From Opitutia bacterium (GTDB taxonomy: Bacteria > Verrucomicrobiota > Verrucomicrobiia > Opitutales > Opitutaceae): a stretch of 64,000 bases of DNA. Below, one piece after another: positions 49,901-58,700 of this stretch (positions are counted from its first letter, which is position 1; every line of letters begins with the position of its first letter). The stretch is from positions 1 to 64,000 of the forward strand of contig JACRHS010000011.1 in assembly GCA_016217595.1 (NCBI GenBank). Reading direction: 5' to 3'. The position numbers and the translations under genes are program-made. A model generated the notes under the pieces. It did no database searches, had not been told where the DNA came from, and was given only the letters and a program-made list of their open reading frames with translations.

Positions 49901-52523
49901 CACTGCCGCCGACACTGAGCGGCAAAAGTTGCAGGCGTCCAACGCCGAGCTCGAGCAACAACGCGACAAGCTCCAGCTCGCCGCCCGCCAGCAAGGCGAG
50001 CAGGCCAAGGCGCTGGAAGATTTGCCGGCCCAACTCGCCGCCGCGCGCGAAAAGGAAAACGCCGCCACTGCGCGTCTCCGCGAGGCCACCGGCCAGATCG
50101 AGACGTTGCAGGGCAAAGTGCAGGCGGGCGACACCGCCGCTGCCGAACTGGCCAATGTGCGCCTGCAGCTGGAGGCGGCGCAGAAGCAACTCGCCGCCGC
50201 CCAGTCCCAGCGCGGCCAGTCGCAGGCCGCCGCCCGCGAGGCCGCGGATCTGCGCGAACGCCTTGCCGCCGCCGAGGCCGCCCAGCAAAAGCTCCAGGCC
50301 ACCAACGCCGAGCTCGCCCGCCAGAATTCCCAGCTCGACACCGAGAGCGAAAAACTCACCGCCGAGAACCGCCGCCTCCAGGAGGCCGAGCGCACCGCCG
50401 CTGCGCGCCAGCAGGAGATCGCCAACCTGAAGAGTTCGCTCGCCGCCGTGCAGCAGACGCAGACCACCGATCGCGAGATGATCGCCCGGCTCAACACCCA
50501 GCTCGACGAGGCCGCCAAGGCGCTCGCCGAACGCCAGACCGCGTTGACCGAGCTGCAAAAGGATCTCGATGTCGCCAAACAGGCCACCGCCGCCGCCCTC
50601 GCCGCGCAAGCCGCCGCCGCCAAGGCCATGCCCGATGCGCAGGCGATGCGCCTCGAAATGCAGACGCTGCAAGCGCAGGTGCGACAGTTCGAAAATCAGG
50701 TCGAGGAAGAGCGCAAACACGCCGCCGAGGAAATCGCCGCCCTCGCCGCCCAGCTCCAGCGCGCCCGCGAAACCAACCGCGCGCTCACCGAGGCCAACCG
50801 GACCTTTACCGACACCCGCGGCGCCGACGATGCCGCGCGCCAGGCGCAGATCGACCAGTTCAACACCCGCATTCGCGAACTCACCGCGGCCAATGAGAAG
50901 ACCAAGCAGGAGCGCGAGGATGCCCGCAACAAGCTGGCCGAGTCGGATGCGGCGGCGGAAAAGCTGAACGCCACCGTGGCCGAGCTCACGGGCGCCAATG
51001 AGAAGTTGTCCACCGACCTGCGCCGCCAGCAGTCGGAGAATGCCAGCCTCCGCACGGAGATCTCCCGCCTCGGCCAGACCGGCGAGACCGCAAAAAATCT
51101 GCGCCGGGAAATCGACGACTTGAAGGCCAAGCTCGCCGAGTCCGACCGCGCGTTGGAAAAGCAAGGCACCAACGTCGCCGAACTCACCGCCCTCACCGAG
51201 CGCCATGCGGGCGACCGCAAGGCGTGGGAGGCCCAGCTCGCCCAGGCGAAGCAATCGCTGGAGCGCGCCACGAGCGACAACGCCGAGCTGCGTTCCCGCC
51301 TCGCCGCCAACGACCGCGTGGCCCAGATGCAGACGTCCAGCGTCAACGAGCTCACCGCCACCAACGAAAAACTCGCCGCCGATCTGCGCCGTCAGCAAAC
51401 CGAGAACGCCAGCCTGCGCGCCGAGATCACGCGCCTCGGCCAGACCAGCGACGAGCTCAACGCCTCGCGCAGGGAAATCGAGACACTGAGGACCAAGCTC
51501 GCCGAGTCTGACCGCGCCATGGAGAAGCAGGGGGCCAACGTCGCCGAACTCACCGCCCTCACCGAGCGCCACGCGAGCGACCGCAAAGCGTGGGAAGCGC
51601 AGCTCGCCCAGGCGAAGCAATCGCTGGAGCGCGCCACGAGCGACAACGCCGAACTGCGCGCCCGTCTCTCCGCCAACGACCGCGTGGCCCAGATGCAGAC
51701 TTCCAGCGTCAACGAGCTCACCGCCACCAACGAGAAACTCGCCGCCGATCTGCGCCGCCAGCAGACCGAGAACGCCAGCCTGCGCGCCGAGATCATCCGC
51801 CTCGGCCAGACCGGCGACGAAGCCACGGCCGCGCGCAAGGAAATCGAGACGTTGAAGGCGCGCCTCGCCGAGGCCGACAAAGCCACGGAGAAGCACGGCG
51901 CCAGCGTCGCCGAGCTCACCCAACTGAACGAAAAGAACGCCGCCGAGCGCGCGGCGTTGCAGCAGAATCTCGACAACCTCAACGCGCAGCTGGCCGCCGC
52001 CCGCGCCGACGCCGCGCGTCTCGCCGGCGCCGATCAGGCCCGGGTGGAAGCCGAACAGCGCGCCGCCGGGCTCGCCAGCGCCTCCACCCAGTTGACCGCC
52101 ACGCAGCGCGATCTCGCCGCCGCGCGCGCCGAGGTGGCGCGGCTGAGCGACCAGTTGCAGGCGTTCGAGCGCGATCGCGCCGGCCGGCTCGCGCAGCTCC
52201 AGCAGGAGAACGCCGCCCTCGCCGCCCGGTTGCGCCAGGCGCAGGCCACGCTCGACCAGATCGCCTCCGCCGCACGCCTCATCAATCCGACCGGACCGGC
52301 CAACACCGCCGTGGCCCCGGTGCGGCCCATCAGTTCCAGCACCGCCGAACTGGCCGCGCCCGCGCCGCGTTATCACAACGTCGCCGAGGGCGAATCGCTC
52401 ACGCGCATCAGCATGCGCTACTACGGCACGCCCAACCGCTGGCAGGACATCTACGACGCCAACCGCGACGTGCTGAAGGGCGAAAATTCCCTGCGGCCGG
52501 GTCAACGCCTGCGCATCCCGTGA
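46986..52523 (+). CDS. giant exported Sel1-repeat / coiled-coil / LysM protein
   Basis: About 1845 residues. After a signal peptide (ending near 'LPAAPAAAP', residue ~48) come six Sel1-like repeats of 36 residues up to ~300 (e.g. 'AFFNLGMMHELGRGVATDPA'), a Pro/Ala linker, then roughly 1400 residues of near-continuous Ala/Glu/Gln/Arg-rich coiled coil, and a C-terminal LysM domain (last ~50 residues, 'YHNVAEGESLTRISMRYYG') that should bind peptidoglycan. Two stretches of the coil are tandem duplications of about 121 residues. It looks like a long periplasmic rod or spacer attached to the wall, in outline like FimV. Start is GTG 46986 or GTG 47013, neither with a Shine-Dalgarno. The stop overlaps the lpxB start by 4 nt. 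Confidence 0.88.
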   Translation: MPGFPLINLVPSTAASSSTRFLSRKSRALLSAALLTLGPVLPAAPAAAPDLAAVKARADAGDPEALNTLANAYTSGQGVPRDEAAALRLYQQAAERGHAPAFFNLGMMHELGRGVATDPAKAFGFYLKAAERGFAPAQFNVGNMYANGVGTRQDYFEAALWFRQAADQGIPEAQHNLALAYELGRGVAKDEVQARRWYQLAADRNYSRARYNLALMAEEGRGGARDEAAAVQLYLAAARQGFGPAQNNYGIMLAEGRGGLVTDLPQAYAWLALAVENGAKPTGRDLVAQQFNPAQRAQANAKLVALRTELNSQAPASVPGAPASTAATTALAAATPPAAKPAAAPLASDTLLTARIKSLEEELTRQRTAQNQLVEVNQRLQREKAQLELQVQTASRADSKTAANASQLASLQTQLKAALERATKLESENARLAASQRSSSDATGQAQLAELRTVAARLAEENRTLQADKTAAQKQSADSATQLEPARQTIARLNGEAAARPESAAPPASAADLARMEANLKAAQADNARLNDEVKRATIELSRLNRELRNARDQAAKAPATAPTAEPAPDAAATAEKIAELTRLLEEVRVSNQRLAEENTRLTKTAQTAAAASRGDTARLAQQLDAASKAREQLEKEKADLARQLAEAEQKFQQAASAQQSAESVASEGKQQRAKLAQAQLELAAARSEAETARGQLQSAQEENAARIRKLEAQVADARKAVDDTEALFRKQQETNATLAGRVDQLLAENKRLAGAKAAPVVDPAAVAELAGARQQLTEARNQLAAAQQVATDAESARAKLADELKAARATSDRDLASLREELTALRARVASQAEVGTAQTDRVAALERQLTESKASAEKLLAANTELVQQRNQLQLAARQQGEQAKTLDDLQTQLTAAREKETAATARLRETAAQFEALQSKAQAGDTAAAELANVRQQLEAVQKQLAAAQSQSEQAQAAAREAADLRERLTAADTERQKLQASNAELEQQRDKLQLAARQQGEQAKALEDLPAQLAAAREKENAATARLREATGQIETLQGKVQAGDTAAAELANVRLQLEAAQKQLAAAQSQRGQSQAAAREAADLRERLAAAEAAQQKLQATNAELARQNSQLDTESEKLTAENRRLQEAERTAAARQQEIANLKSSLAAVQQTQTTDREMIARLNTQLDEAAKALAERQTALTELQKDLDVAKQATAAALAAQAAAAKAMPDAQAMRLEMQTLQAQVRQFENQVEEERKHAAEEIAALAAQLQRARETNRALTEANRTFTDTRGADDAARQAQIDQFNTRIRELTAANEKTKQEREDARNKLAESDAAAEKLNATVAELTGANEKLSTDLRRQQSENASLRTEISRLGQTGETAKNLRREIDDLKAKLAESDRALEKQGTNVAELTALTERHAGDRKAWEAQLAQAKQSLERATSDNAELRSRLAANDRVAQMQTSSVNELTATNEKLAADLRRQQTENASLRAEITRLGQTSDELNASRREIETLRTKLAESDRAMEKQGANVAELTALTERHASDRKAWEAQLAQAKQSLERATSDNAELRARLSANDRVAQMQTSSVNELTATNEKLAADLRRQQTENASLRAEIIRLGQTGDEATAARKEIETLKARLAEADKATEKHGASVAELTQLNEKNAAERAALQQNLDNLNAQLAAARADAARLAGADQARVEAEQRAAGLASASTQLTATQRDLAAARAEVARLSDQLQAFERDRAGRLAQLQQENAALAARLRQAQATLDQIASAARLINPTGPANTAVAPVRPISSSTAELAAPAPRYHNVAEGESLTRISMRYYGTPNRWQDIYDANRDVLKGENSLRPGQRLRIP
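49570..50295 (+). repeat. tandem repeat inside the coiled-coil gene (363-bp period)
   Basis: Two successive units of about 363 bp (121 codons) encode the same order of blocks: 'LAARQQGEQAK', 'AAREKE', 'ATARLRE', 'QAGDTAAAELANVR', 'KQLAAAQSQ' and 'AAAREAADLRERL'. The units differ at many silent and some coding positions, so the duplication is not recent. Confidence 0.75.
51101..51832 (+). repeat. tandem repeat inside the coiled-coil gene (366-bp period)
   Basis: Two successive units of 366 bp (122 codons) are nearly identical in protein: 'KQG(T/A)NVAELTALTERHA', 'DRKAWEAQLAQAKQSLERAT', 'NDRVAQMQTSSVNELTATNE', 'LRRQQTENASLRAEI'. They are more alike than the 363-bp pair, indicating a more recent duplication in the same gene. 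Confidence 0.85.
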
Positions 52524-53683
52524 GCGCCCCCCGCCTGCCCTTGCGTCTGCCGCCGCCCGTCGCGGACGGCGTCGATGTGCTGATCGTCGCCGGCGAACAC
52601 TCTGGCGACCAACACGCCGCCACGATGGTGCGCGGCATGCTCGCCCAACAACCCGGCCTGCGCATTGCGGCGCTCGGCGGACCCGAGCTGGCCGCCGCGG
52701 GCGCGCAGGTGTTGCACGATCTCACCGCGACCTCGGTCGTGGGACTCGTCGAGGTGTTGAAAAACTTCCGCTTTTTCCGCGCGCTGTTTGCCGAGACGGT
52801 TAACTGGATCGCAACGCACCGGCCGCGCGTGGTGTGCTTTGTCGATTACCCTGGACTCAATCTGCGCGTCGCGGCCGAACTGCGGCAACGCGGCCTGTCG
52901 GTGCAGGGCGGCGGCGACATCCGTTGCGTGTACTACATCTCGCCGCAAATCTGGGCGTGGAAGGCCCGGCGACGGTTCACGATGGCGCGCGATCTCGACG
53001 CGCTGGCGGTGATTTTTCCGTTCGAGGTCGAGTGCTACGCCGACACGCGCCTGCCGGTGGAATTCGTCGGACATCCCTTCGTGACCGGCCACTACGCCGC
53101 GCCCGTGCGTTACGATCCCGCGGGGCCAATTTTGTTGCTGCCCGGCAGCCGGCGGCAGGCGGTGCGGCGGATTTTTCCGGTGCTTCTGGCGGGATTTCGC
53201 GCGCTGGGCGAACGCGAGGCGGTGGCGCTCTATCCGAGCGACGACATTCGCGCGACCTTGGCGGAGTTTCCCCTGCCGGCGCAGATGCAACTGCATCCCA
53301 CCGGAACGCCGCTGGCAGCCTCGGCGGTGCTGACGAGTTCGGGCACGATGTCGATGCACTGCGCGCTGGCGGGAATCCCCGGCGCCGTGGTGTACCGGGC
53401 GAATCCGTTGACGTACCTGATCGGCCGCCTGCTCGTGAAAGTGCCGTATCTGGGCATCGCAAATCTGCTGCTGCCTGAGCCGATGTACCCGGAATTGATC
53501 CAGGGCGCGGCCACGCCGGACGCGTTGGCCAAGGAGCTGCGTGCCTGCCTCCACGATCCCGCGCGACGGGAACGGACGACCGCACAAGCCGCGCAACTCC
53601 ACACCACCCTCCATCAACCCGCCACCGGCACCGCCGCCGAATGGCTCCTGCGCGAATGGCAGACCGCCCGCACAGGTGCCTGA
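52520..53683 (+). CDS. lpxB: lipid-A-disaccharide synthase
   Basis: A 387-residue GT19 glycosyltransferase joining UDP-diacylglucosamine and lipid X to form the lipid A disaccharide. 'VDVLIVAGEHSGDQHAATMV' and 'IAALGGPELAAAGAQVLHDL' open the protein; 'CVYYISPQIWAWKARRRFTM', 'VEFVGHPF', 'ILLLPGSRRQAVRRIFP' and 'LTSSGTMSMHCALAGIPGAV' are core LpxB motifs. The start is GTG 52520, overlapping the previous stop (GTGA), so expression is coupled to the LysM protein. Its last 180 nt recur in diverged form at 54986-55165. Confidence 0.95.
   Translation: MSAPRLPLRLPPPVADGVDVLIVAGEHSGDQHAATMVRGMLAQQPGLRIAALGGPELAAAGAQVLHDLTATSVVGLVEVLKNFRFFRALFAETVNWIATHRPRVVCFVDYPGLNLRVAAELRQRGLSVQGGGDIRCVYYISPQIWAWKARRRFTMARDLDALAVIFPFEVECYADTRLPVEFVGHPFVTGHYAAPVRYDPAGPILLLPGSRRQAVRRIFPVLLAGFRALGEREAVALYPSDDIRATLAEFPLPAQMQLHPTGTPLAASAVLTSSGTMSMHCALAGIPGAVVYRANPLTYLIGRLLVKVPYLGIANLLLPEPMYPELIQGAATPDALAKELRACLHDPARRERTTAQAAQLHTTLHQPATGTAAEWLLREWQTARTGA
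53504..53683 (+). repeat. lpxB 3' end, repeat copy 1 (functional)
   Basis: The last 60 codons of lpxB including the stop. This unit aligns without gaps to 54986-55165, the two flanking the RebB-like gene as a direct repeat of 180 bp. Confidence 0.8.
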
Positions 53684-53752
53684 GATGCGTGAAGCTGCCA
53701 GCGTTGCCTTCGTGAGCTGCCACGCCCCTGCTGGTGTTCTTTCCCCTCAAGT

Positions 53753-53758
53753 TATAAC
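53753..53758 (+). promoter_or_regulatory. TATAAC box upstream of the RebB-like gene
   Basis: TATAAC lies 15 nt before ATG 53774, with no Shine-Dalgarno sequence (TTTTCAACCCC before the ATG). The layout equals the boxes at 14000 and 18689. Confidence 0.4.
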
Positions 53759-53773
53759 CCCATTTTCAACCCC

Positions 53774-54943
53774 ATGGCCTACCCAACTGCCGTCAATTCC
53801 CAGATCACCGATGCCGTCACTCAAACCAACCTCAGGGTCGGCGGCGACGTTCCCGCGATGACCAGGGGCAACCTCGCCCCAGCCACCGCCACGGCCCCCG
53901 TCAACGCCACGACCGCGCCGCAATTGGGTACCGTCAACGTGGGCGGCCAATCCCGGGTCAAATACAGCGATTTCTCGCCGCGTTTCCAAGCCGTTCTCCA
54001 CCTCATCCCCGGCGGGCCACAATGGCTGGAATGGGCACTCCATTCCTCCGGCTCCGCTTTCAACGCGGACGATGAAGTGCAGCTCCTGAGCCAGATTCAA
54101 TTCGCTCTGCACGGTTCGCGGGTCGCCGTTTTTCAGTCGGCCGGTCTACGGTTGGCACCAGCGATGTTGCTGGTGTTATCCACTGCAGATTTTGCCAGCA
54201 TCGTTTCGAGTCTTGAAACTGGGCAACTCACTCCGGCCGCCCAGGCCGCCCTCAATGCCCACAGCTTCCAAACCGAAGCCAATTTCGCCAAACTCGACCA
54301 GGTTTTAGCCGCGCTCGGAGTCGCTGGGCAGATCTCCCTGCATTCTTCCAACCTGTCGGACCAAGTCTGCTTGTATGAACTGCTGGTGGCCCAGAACAGC
54401 CTCTCGTCGGACAACAATCTGAACATCGCGGCCGCCAATTTTGCCGCCACCGTCGCGCAAAATGCCACCGACTTCGGCGCGGCGTTCGCCTTCTATCTGG
54501 CCGCGGCGGCGGCGCAGCCAGGGGGAGACCATCAGCACATCCCTGCCTTATGGAGCGGGCTGACCCCGATCGCGTTGAATTATCTGCGCTGCCCCTCGGT
54601 GCCGGGCGATGCGAATATCGCTGAGGTGGAGAACATCCTCTCGGCCTTTTTTAACCAGTGGCCCTTCCTCGGATTTCGGACGCTGGGATCGGCCATTTAC
54701 CATTGCGGCACCCACAGTGGCATCGATCTTTCGCAACCCATCATCCCCAGCAACGCCGCCGATCTAATCGGCGCATACATGCTGCGAGCCCAACGCGCCC
54801 TTTATGGACAGCGCATTCGAAGCATGAGATGCGGTCAGGACGGCATCACCCGCTGGTTTCAGTTCGACAATTCCGACGGCACCGGGTGCATCCAGTTGGA
54901 CGACGAAGGCTGTCTCACACTGCACACATTCACTCCGCGGTGA
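53774..54943 (+). CDS. RebB-like (R-body 'killing trait') N-terminal domain fused to an unknown ~330-residue domain
   Basis: A 389-residue protein. The first ~50 residues match the RebB family, which includes the R-body structural proteins of Caedibacter: 'MAYPTAVNSQITDAVTQTNL', then 'GGDVPAMTRGNL' and an Ala/Thr-rich stretch. Normal RebB proteins end after 70-110 residues; here about 330 more follow. They are soluble, helix-rich in the middle ('LSTADFASIVSSLETGQLTP', 'NIAAANFAATVAQNATDFGA'), with several His/Cys and a polar C-terminus ('WFQFDNSDGTGCIQLDDEGC') that could be a beta-domain. I do not recognise this part. No second reb gene is adjacent. Base composition is visibly less GC-rich than lpxB, and the gene is flanked by the lpxB-end direct repeat, so acquisition is likely. 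Confidence 0.85.
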   Translation: MAYPTAVNSQITDAVTQTNLRVGGDVPAMTRGNLAPATATAPVNATTAPQLGTVNVGGQSRVKYSDFSPRFQAVLHLIPGGPQWLEWALHSSGSAFNADDEVQLLSQIQFALHGSRVAVFQSAGLRLAPAMLLVLSTADFASIVSSLETGQLTPAAQAALNAHSFQTEANFAKLDQVLAALGVAGQISLHSSNLSDQVCLYELLVAQNSLSSDNNLNIAAANFAATVAQNATDFGAAFAFYLAAAAAQPGGDHQHIPALWSGLTPIALNYLRCPSVPGDANIAEVENILSAFFNQWPFLGFRTLGSAIYHCGTHSGIDLSQPIIPSNAADLIGAYMLRAQRALYGQRIRSMRCGQDGITRWFQFDNSDGTGCIQLDDEGCLTLHTFTPR

Positions 54944-54985
54944 ACCCGCCGGAGGACCACCGTTTCGAACGATAACAGTCTGACA

Positions 54986-55165
54986 CCCGCAGCCGCCCCC
55001 GAAGCATTGGCTGCCGAGCTTAGCGCCTGCCTATACGATCCCACGCGGCGGAAATGAACGGCCACACAAGCCGCGCAATGCCTCGCCCCACTCCATCAAC
55101 ACGACATCGGCACCGCCGCCGATTGGTTCCTGCGCGAATGGAAAACCGCCCAAGATGGTGCGTAA
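54986..55165 (+). pseudogene. diverged partial copy of the lpxB 3' end
   Basis: Read in the frame of the alignment, this stretch gives 'AAAPEALAAELSACLYDPTR' and, after a premature TGA at 55055, 'TATQAAQCLAPLHQ...GTAADWFLREWKTAQDGA' and a terminal TAA. It aligns residue for residue, without gaps, to the last 59 residues of LpxB, about 60% identical. The divergence is as large as between different species, which argues against a recent local duplication. Nothing of the rest of lpxB precedes it. Confidence 0.85.
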
Positions 55166-55387
55166 AGGCGCACGCCTCGCAGTCCCTATAGCCGCTGGCC
55201 ATGACAACCGAGGTGCATAAGGAGTGTCTCCTATCGTCTGAGGAGCGGCGCATGCTTCTAGCCTCCCGCAGTCATTTCGGAACTCACTGCACAAATTTCT
55301 AAGAAACTGGCGGGTGGCGTGTCTTTATCGGTGGAGCCGCATGAATTTTGACTGCGCCCGCCGCCATGGAATCTTCGGTCCGCGCCC
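55166..55387. other. spacer without recognisable gene
   Basis: No convincing coding frame, RNA or repeat is seen between the lpxB-end copy and the next remnant. The sequence is of mixed composition and looks like decayed DNA. Confidence 0.4.
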
Positions 55388-55595
55388 GGCGCGCTCGACG
55401 TCACGCTGCCGGAGCGCGGCCGCGTGTTTACCTTGGCCCGCCGCCTCCAAGTCGATGGCCACGCGCCGCTCGAACTGAAAATCGGCTTGAGCAAGACCAC
55501 GCGCACGAGCGCCAGCTACATGGCATTGCTGCTCCTCGCGCTCAGCGCCATCGCCGCACTCCAGTTCACCCGCCAACCGAGCGCGCCAGCTGACA
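55388..55595 (+). pseudogene. C-terminal remnant of a membrane-anchored protein
   Basis: One frame reads 'GALDVTLPERGRVFTLARRL', then 'VDGHAPLELKIGLSKTTRTS' and 'SYMALLLLALSAIAALQFTR', with strong codon-position bias and a clear terminal membrane helix. Nothing upstream extends it to a full gene, so it appears to be the tail of a lost protein. The frame loses its protein character after about 55595, although the next stop is only at 55736. Identity unknown. Confidence 0.4.
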
Positions 55596-55651
55596 GGATT
55601 TGTCAGACCTGCGATTGGCGCCATCAACCATCTCTGTACCAAAATACCGGG

Positions 55652-55682
55652 CCGGTGCGGCCTTCCGCACCGGAGCTTTTTT
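55652..55682 (+). terminator. Rho-independent terminator
   Basis: CCGGTGCGG (55652-55660) pairs perfectly with CCGCACCGG (55665-55673) around the loop CCTT; AGC and TTTTTT follow. It ends the remnant region and insulates the histidine kinase genes from upstream transcription. Confidence 0.9.
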
Positions 55683-55782
55683 GCGCCAGGTCCGGACGCC
55701 GCCTTGCACCGTCCGAGCCTCATTCCTCCATTATGTAAAAATGTAATTGGCCTGCCCCGGGCAACTGCGCACATTCCGACTT

Positions 55783-58700
55783 ATGTTCGCCGTCACGCGT
55801 CCCTCCCGCGCACGTCCTTGGTTCCAGTGGGTGGTGCCAGGGGCGGTGCTCGCAGTGGGCGTGGCACTCGCGGTAACTTCCTGGTGGTTGTTGCGCCGCG
55901 CTGAGCGCGAGAGCGAGCGTGCCCGATTCGAACGGTTGAGCGAACGCATCACTGTCGCCATCCGGGATCGATTGCACGAGGTCGCCCAAGGCGTGAGCGG
56001 CGCGCAGGCATACTTCGCCTCCCAGCCCAGCGTCAGCCAGCAGGAATGGCGGGACTACTACCACACCATCCAACCGTACATGCCGGCCGGCGCGGTCGGA
56101 CTCGGTTTCGTAGCCCGGTTGCCACGCGAGCAATTGCCCCATTTGGTGGCGCGAATGCATCAGGAGGGAGTGTCTGCCTTCGCGATCGAGCCCGGCGGCA
56201 AAGGCGCACTGGCTTATGTCGTCACCCATATCGAGCCGCAGCAGGAGACGGCCTCGGCCCTCGGCCGCGATCTTACCACCGGCACCACCCGACGACAGGC
56301 AGCCGAGCACGCCATGCGCACCGGCGAGATGATACTCACCCAACGCGTCTCGGTGATATGGAACAACACCACGGTGCCGGGCTTCCTCTTTTTCAGCCCG
56401 GTGTACAACAAACCCGCAATTCCGGCGACCGTCGCAGAGCGGGAGGCCACGTTGCGCGGCTGGGCTTACGCCGCACTGCGCGTGGATCTATTGCTCAGCC
56501 AAATCCTCGAATCGACCGACCGCCAGATCGATTTCGAGGTGTTCGATCAGAACAACACCTTGGTGAGCGCGTTGACCTATGACGCCGATGATCACCTCAA
56601 GGGCACCAACCGTAGCGCCATTACCAAATCAGATTATCGCGATCGCAGTTTTCTCTCGGTTGTCCCGCTGGAATTGCACGGGCGCACCTGGCAGTTGTGG
56701 CTGAGCACGCGTCCGGAGTTTGACCGCACGGGCCAGCACGCCCTGCCCTGGCTGGCGTTGGGTGCCGGCATTTTGATCGCCTTCATCGCCGCCGGTCTGG
56801 CGTGGACACTGGTCGGTGCCCGCGATCGCGCCCTTGCTCTGGCCGAACAGATGACCCGCGACCTCCACCTGGCAGAAGCTGAGGCCAAGAAACTGGCATT
56901 GGTCGCCAGCCATACGATCAACGGCGTGATCATGACCGACGCCGCCGGCCTTATTGAGTGGGTCAACACCGGTTTCACCCGCATCACCGGATACACGCTG
57001 GAAGACGTGCGCGGCCGCCGGCCCAATGATGTGCTCAAGGGCCGCGACACCGACCCGGCCACGCTGGCCACGATGCAGCAAAAACGTCAGGCCGGCGAGA
57101 GCTGCAAGGTCGAGTTGATCAATTACCGCAAGGACGGCTGGCCGTATTGGGCCGAGGTCGAGATCCAGCCGTTGCGCGATGCCGCCGGCAAGATCACCGG
57201 CTTCATGGGCATGCAGGTGGACATCACGGCGCGCAAGGCCTCGCAGCTCGATCTCGCCCGCAAGGAGGCCGAGGCCCGCCGGCTCGCCCTCGTCGCCCAA
57301 CACACCAGCAATGCCGTGATTCTGGCCGACGCCGAGTGGCGCATCCAGTGGATCAACGAGGGCTTCACCCGCCTCTACGGCTACACGCTCGACGAGGTTC
57401 GCGGCCGGCGCCCGGGCGACTTTCTGACCACGGCGGAGACCGATCCCGGCACCGTGCTCGCGATGGCCGATGCCACCGCTCGTGGCATTCCGTTTACCTG
57501 CGAAGTGCTCAACCGGGCCAAAGACGGCCGCACCGTTTGGGTGGACAACGAAATCCAGCCGCTACGCAACAGCACGGGGCGTATCGAAAGTTTCATGGCA
57601 CTGCAGCTCGACATCTCCGAGCACAAGCGTTTCGAGCAGATTCTCGCCGAGAAAGAAGCCCGCTTCCGCCTGATCTTCTCCGCCGTGCCGATCGGCATCT
57701 CCTGGCGCCATGTAGACAAGGCCGGCCAGGTCACCCGGTTGATCAATAACGCCCACCTCGCCATCGCCGGTCTCACACTGGAGGAGACAAATGAGCCCGA
57801 AGTGTTTGCGCGCATCACCCACCCCGAGGATCGTGCCCGTCAAAAGGAGCTGTACGCCCGCCTCGCCGCCGGCGACATCGACCGTTTCTCGATCGAAAAA
57901 CGTTATCTCCACCGCAACGGCCATACCGTCTGGGTTTCCTACAGCATTCAACGGCACAACCACCCCAGCGGCGCCTATGAAGAGCTCTCCACCGTGGTGG
58001 ACATCACCGAGCAGAAACGCACAGCCGAAGAGTTGCGCGTAGCCAAGGAATCCGCCGACAAGGCCAACGTGGCCAAGGGCGCGTTCCTCGCCACGATGAG
58101 CCATGAGATCCGTACGCCCATGAACGGTGTCATCGGCATGACCTCGCTGCTCCTCGACACCCCGCTCACGCCGCAGCAGCGCGACTACATCGACACCATC
58201 CGCACCAGCGGCGACACGCTCCTGACCATCATCAACGACATCCTCGATTTCTCCAAAATCGAATCGGGGAAACTGGAGCTGGAGCACGAGCCACTCAGCC
58301 TGCGCACCATCGTCGAAAGCGTGCTCGATCTCCTCGCGACCAAGGCGGCGGAGAAGCAACTCGACCTGCTCTACGAGTTCGCCGACGACGTGCCCGAATA
58401 TATCATGGGCGACACCACCCGGCTGGGGCAGATCCTCATGAATCTCGTCGCCAACGCCCTCAAGTTTACCCAGCACGGCGAAGTGGAAGTACGGGTACAA
58501 CGCCAGCCCTCCGCTGCACCAAACCATACCGCCGAGACCGGCACCCAGCCTGCACCGGGCGCTTGCACGCTGGTCGTCACCATACGCGACACCGGCATTG
58601 GCATCCCGCAGGAAGCCCAAGCACGGTTGTTCCAATCGTTCAGTCAGGTCGATGCCTCGACCACGCGGAAATTCGGCGGCACCGGGCTCGGTCTGGCGAT

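Noticed and set aside
49570..51832. Tandem units considered as a CRISPR-like or VNTR array
   Set aside because: Units of over 360 bp lie wholly within one open frame and have no spacer structure; no CRISPR array is seen in the window.
49659..52505. Long minus-strand open frame opposite the coiled-coil gene
   Set aside because: Antisense shadow of a repetitive Ala/Glu/Gln/Arg-coding sequence; Gly/Leu-rich product with no signal peptide or motif.
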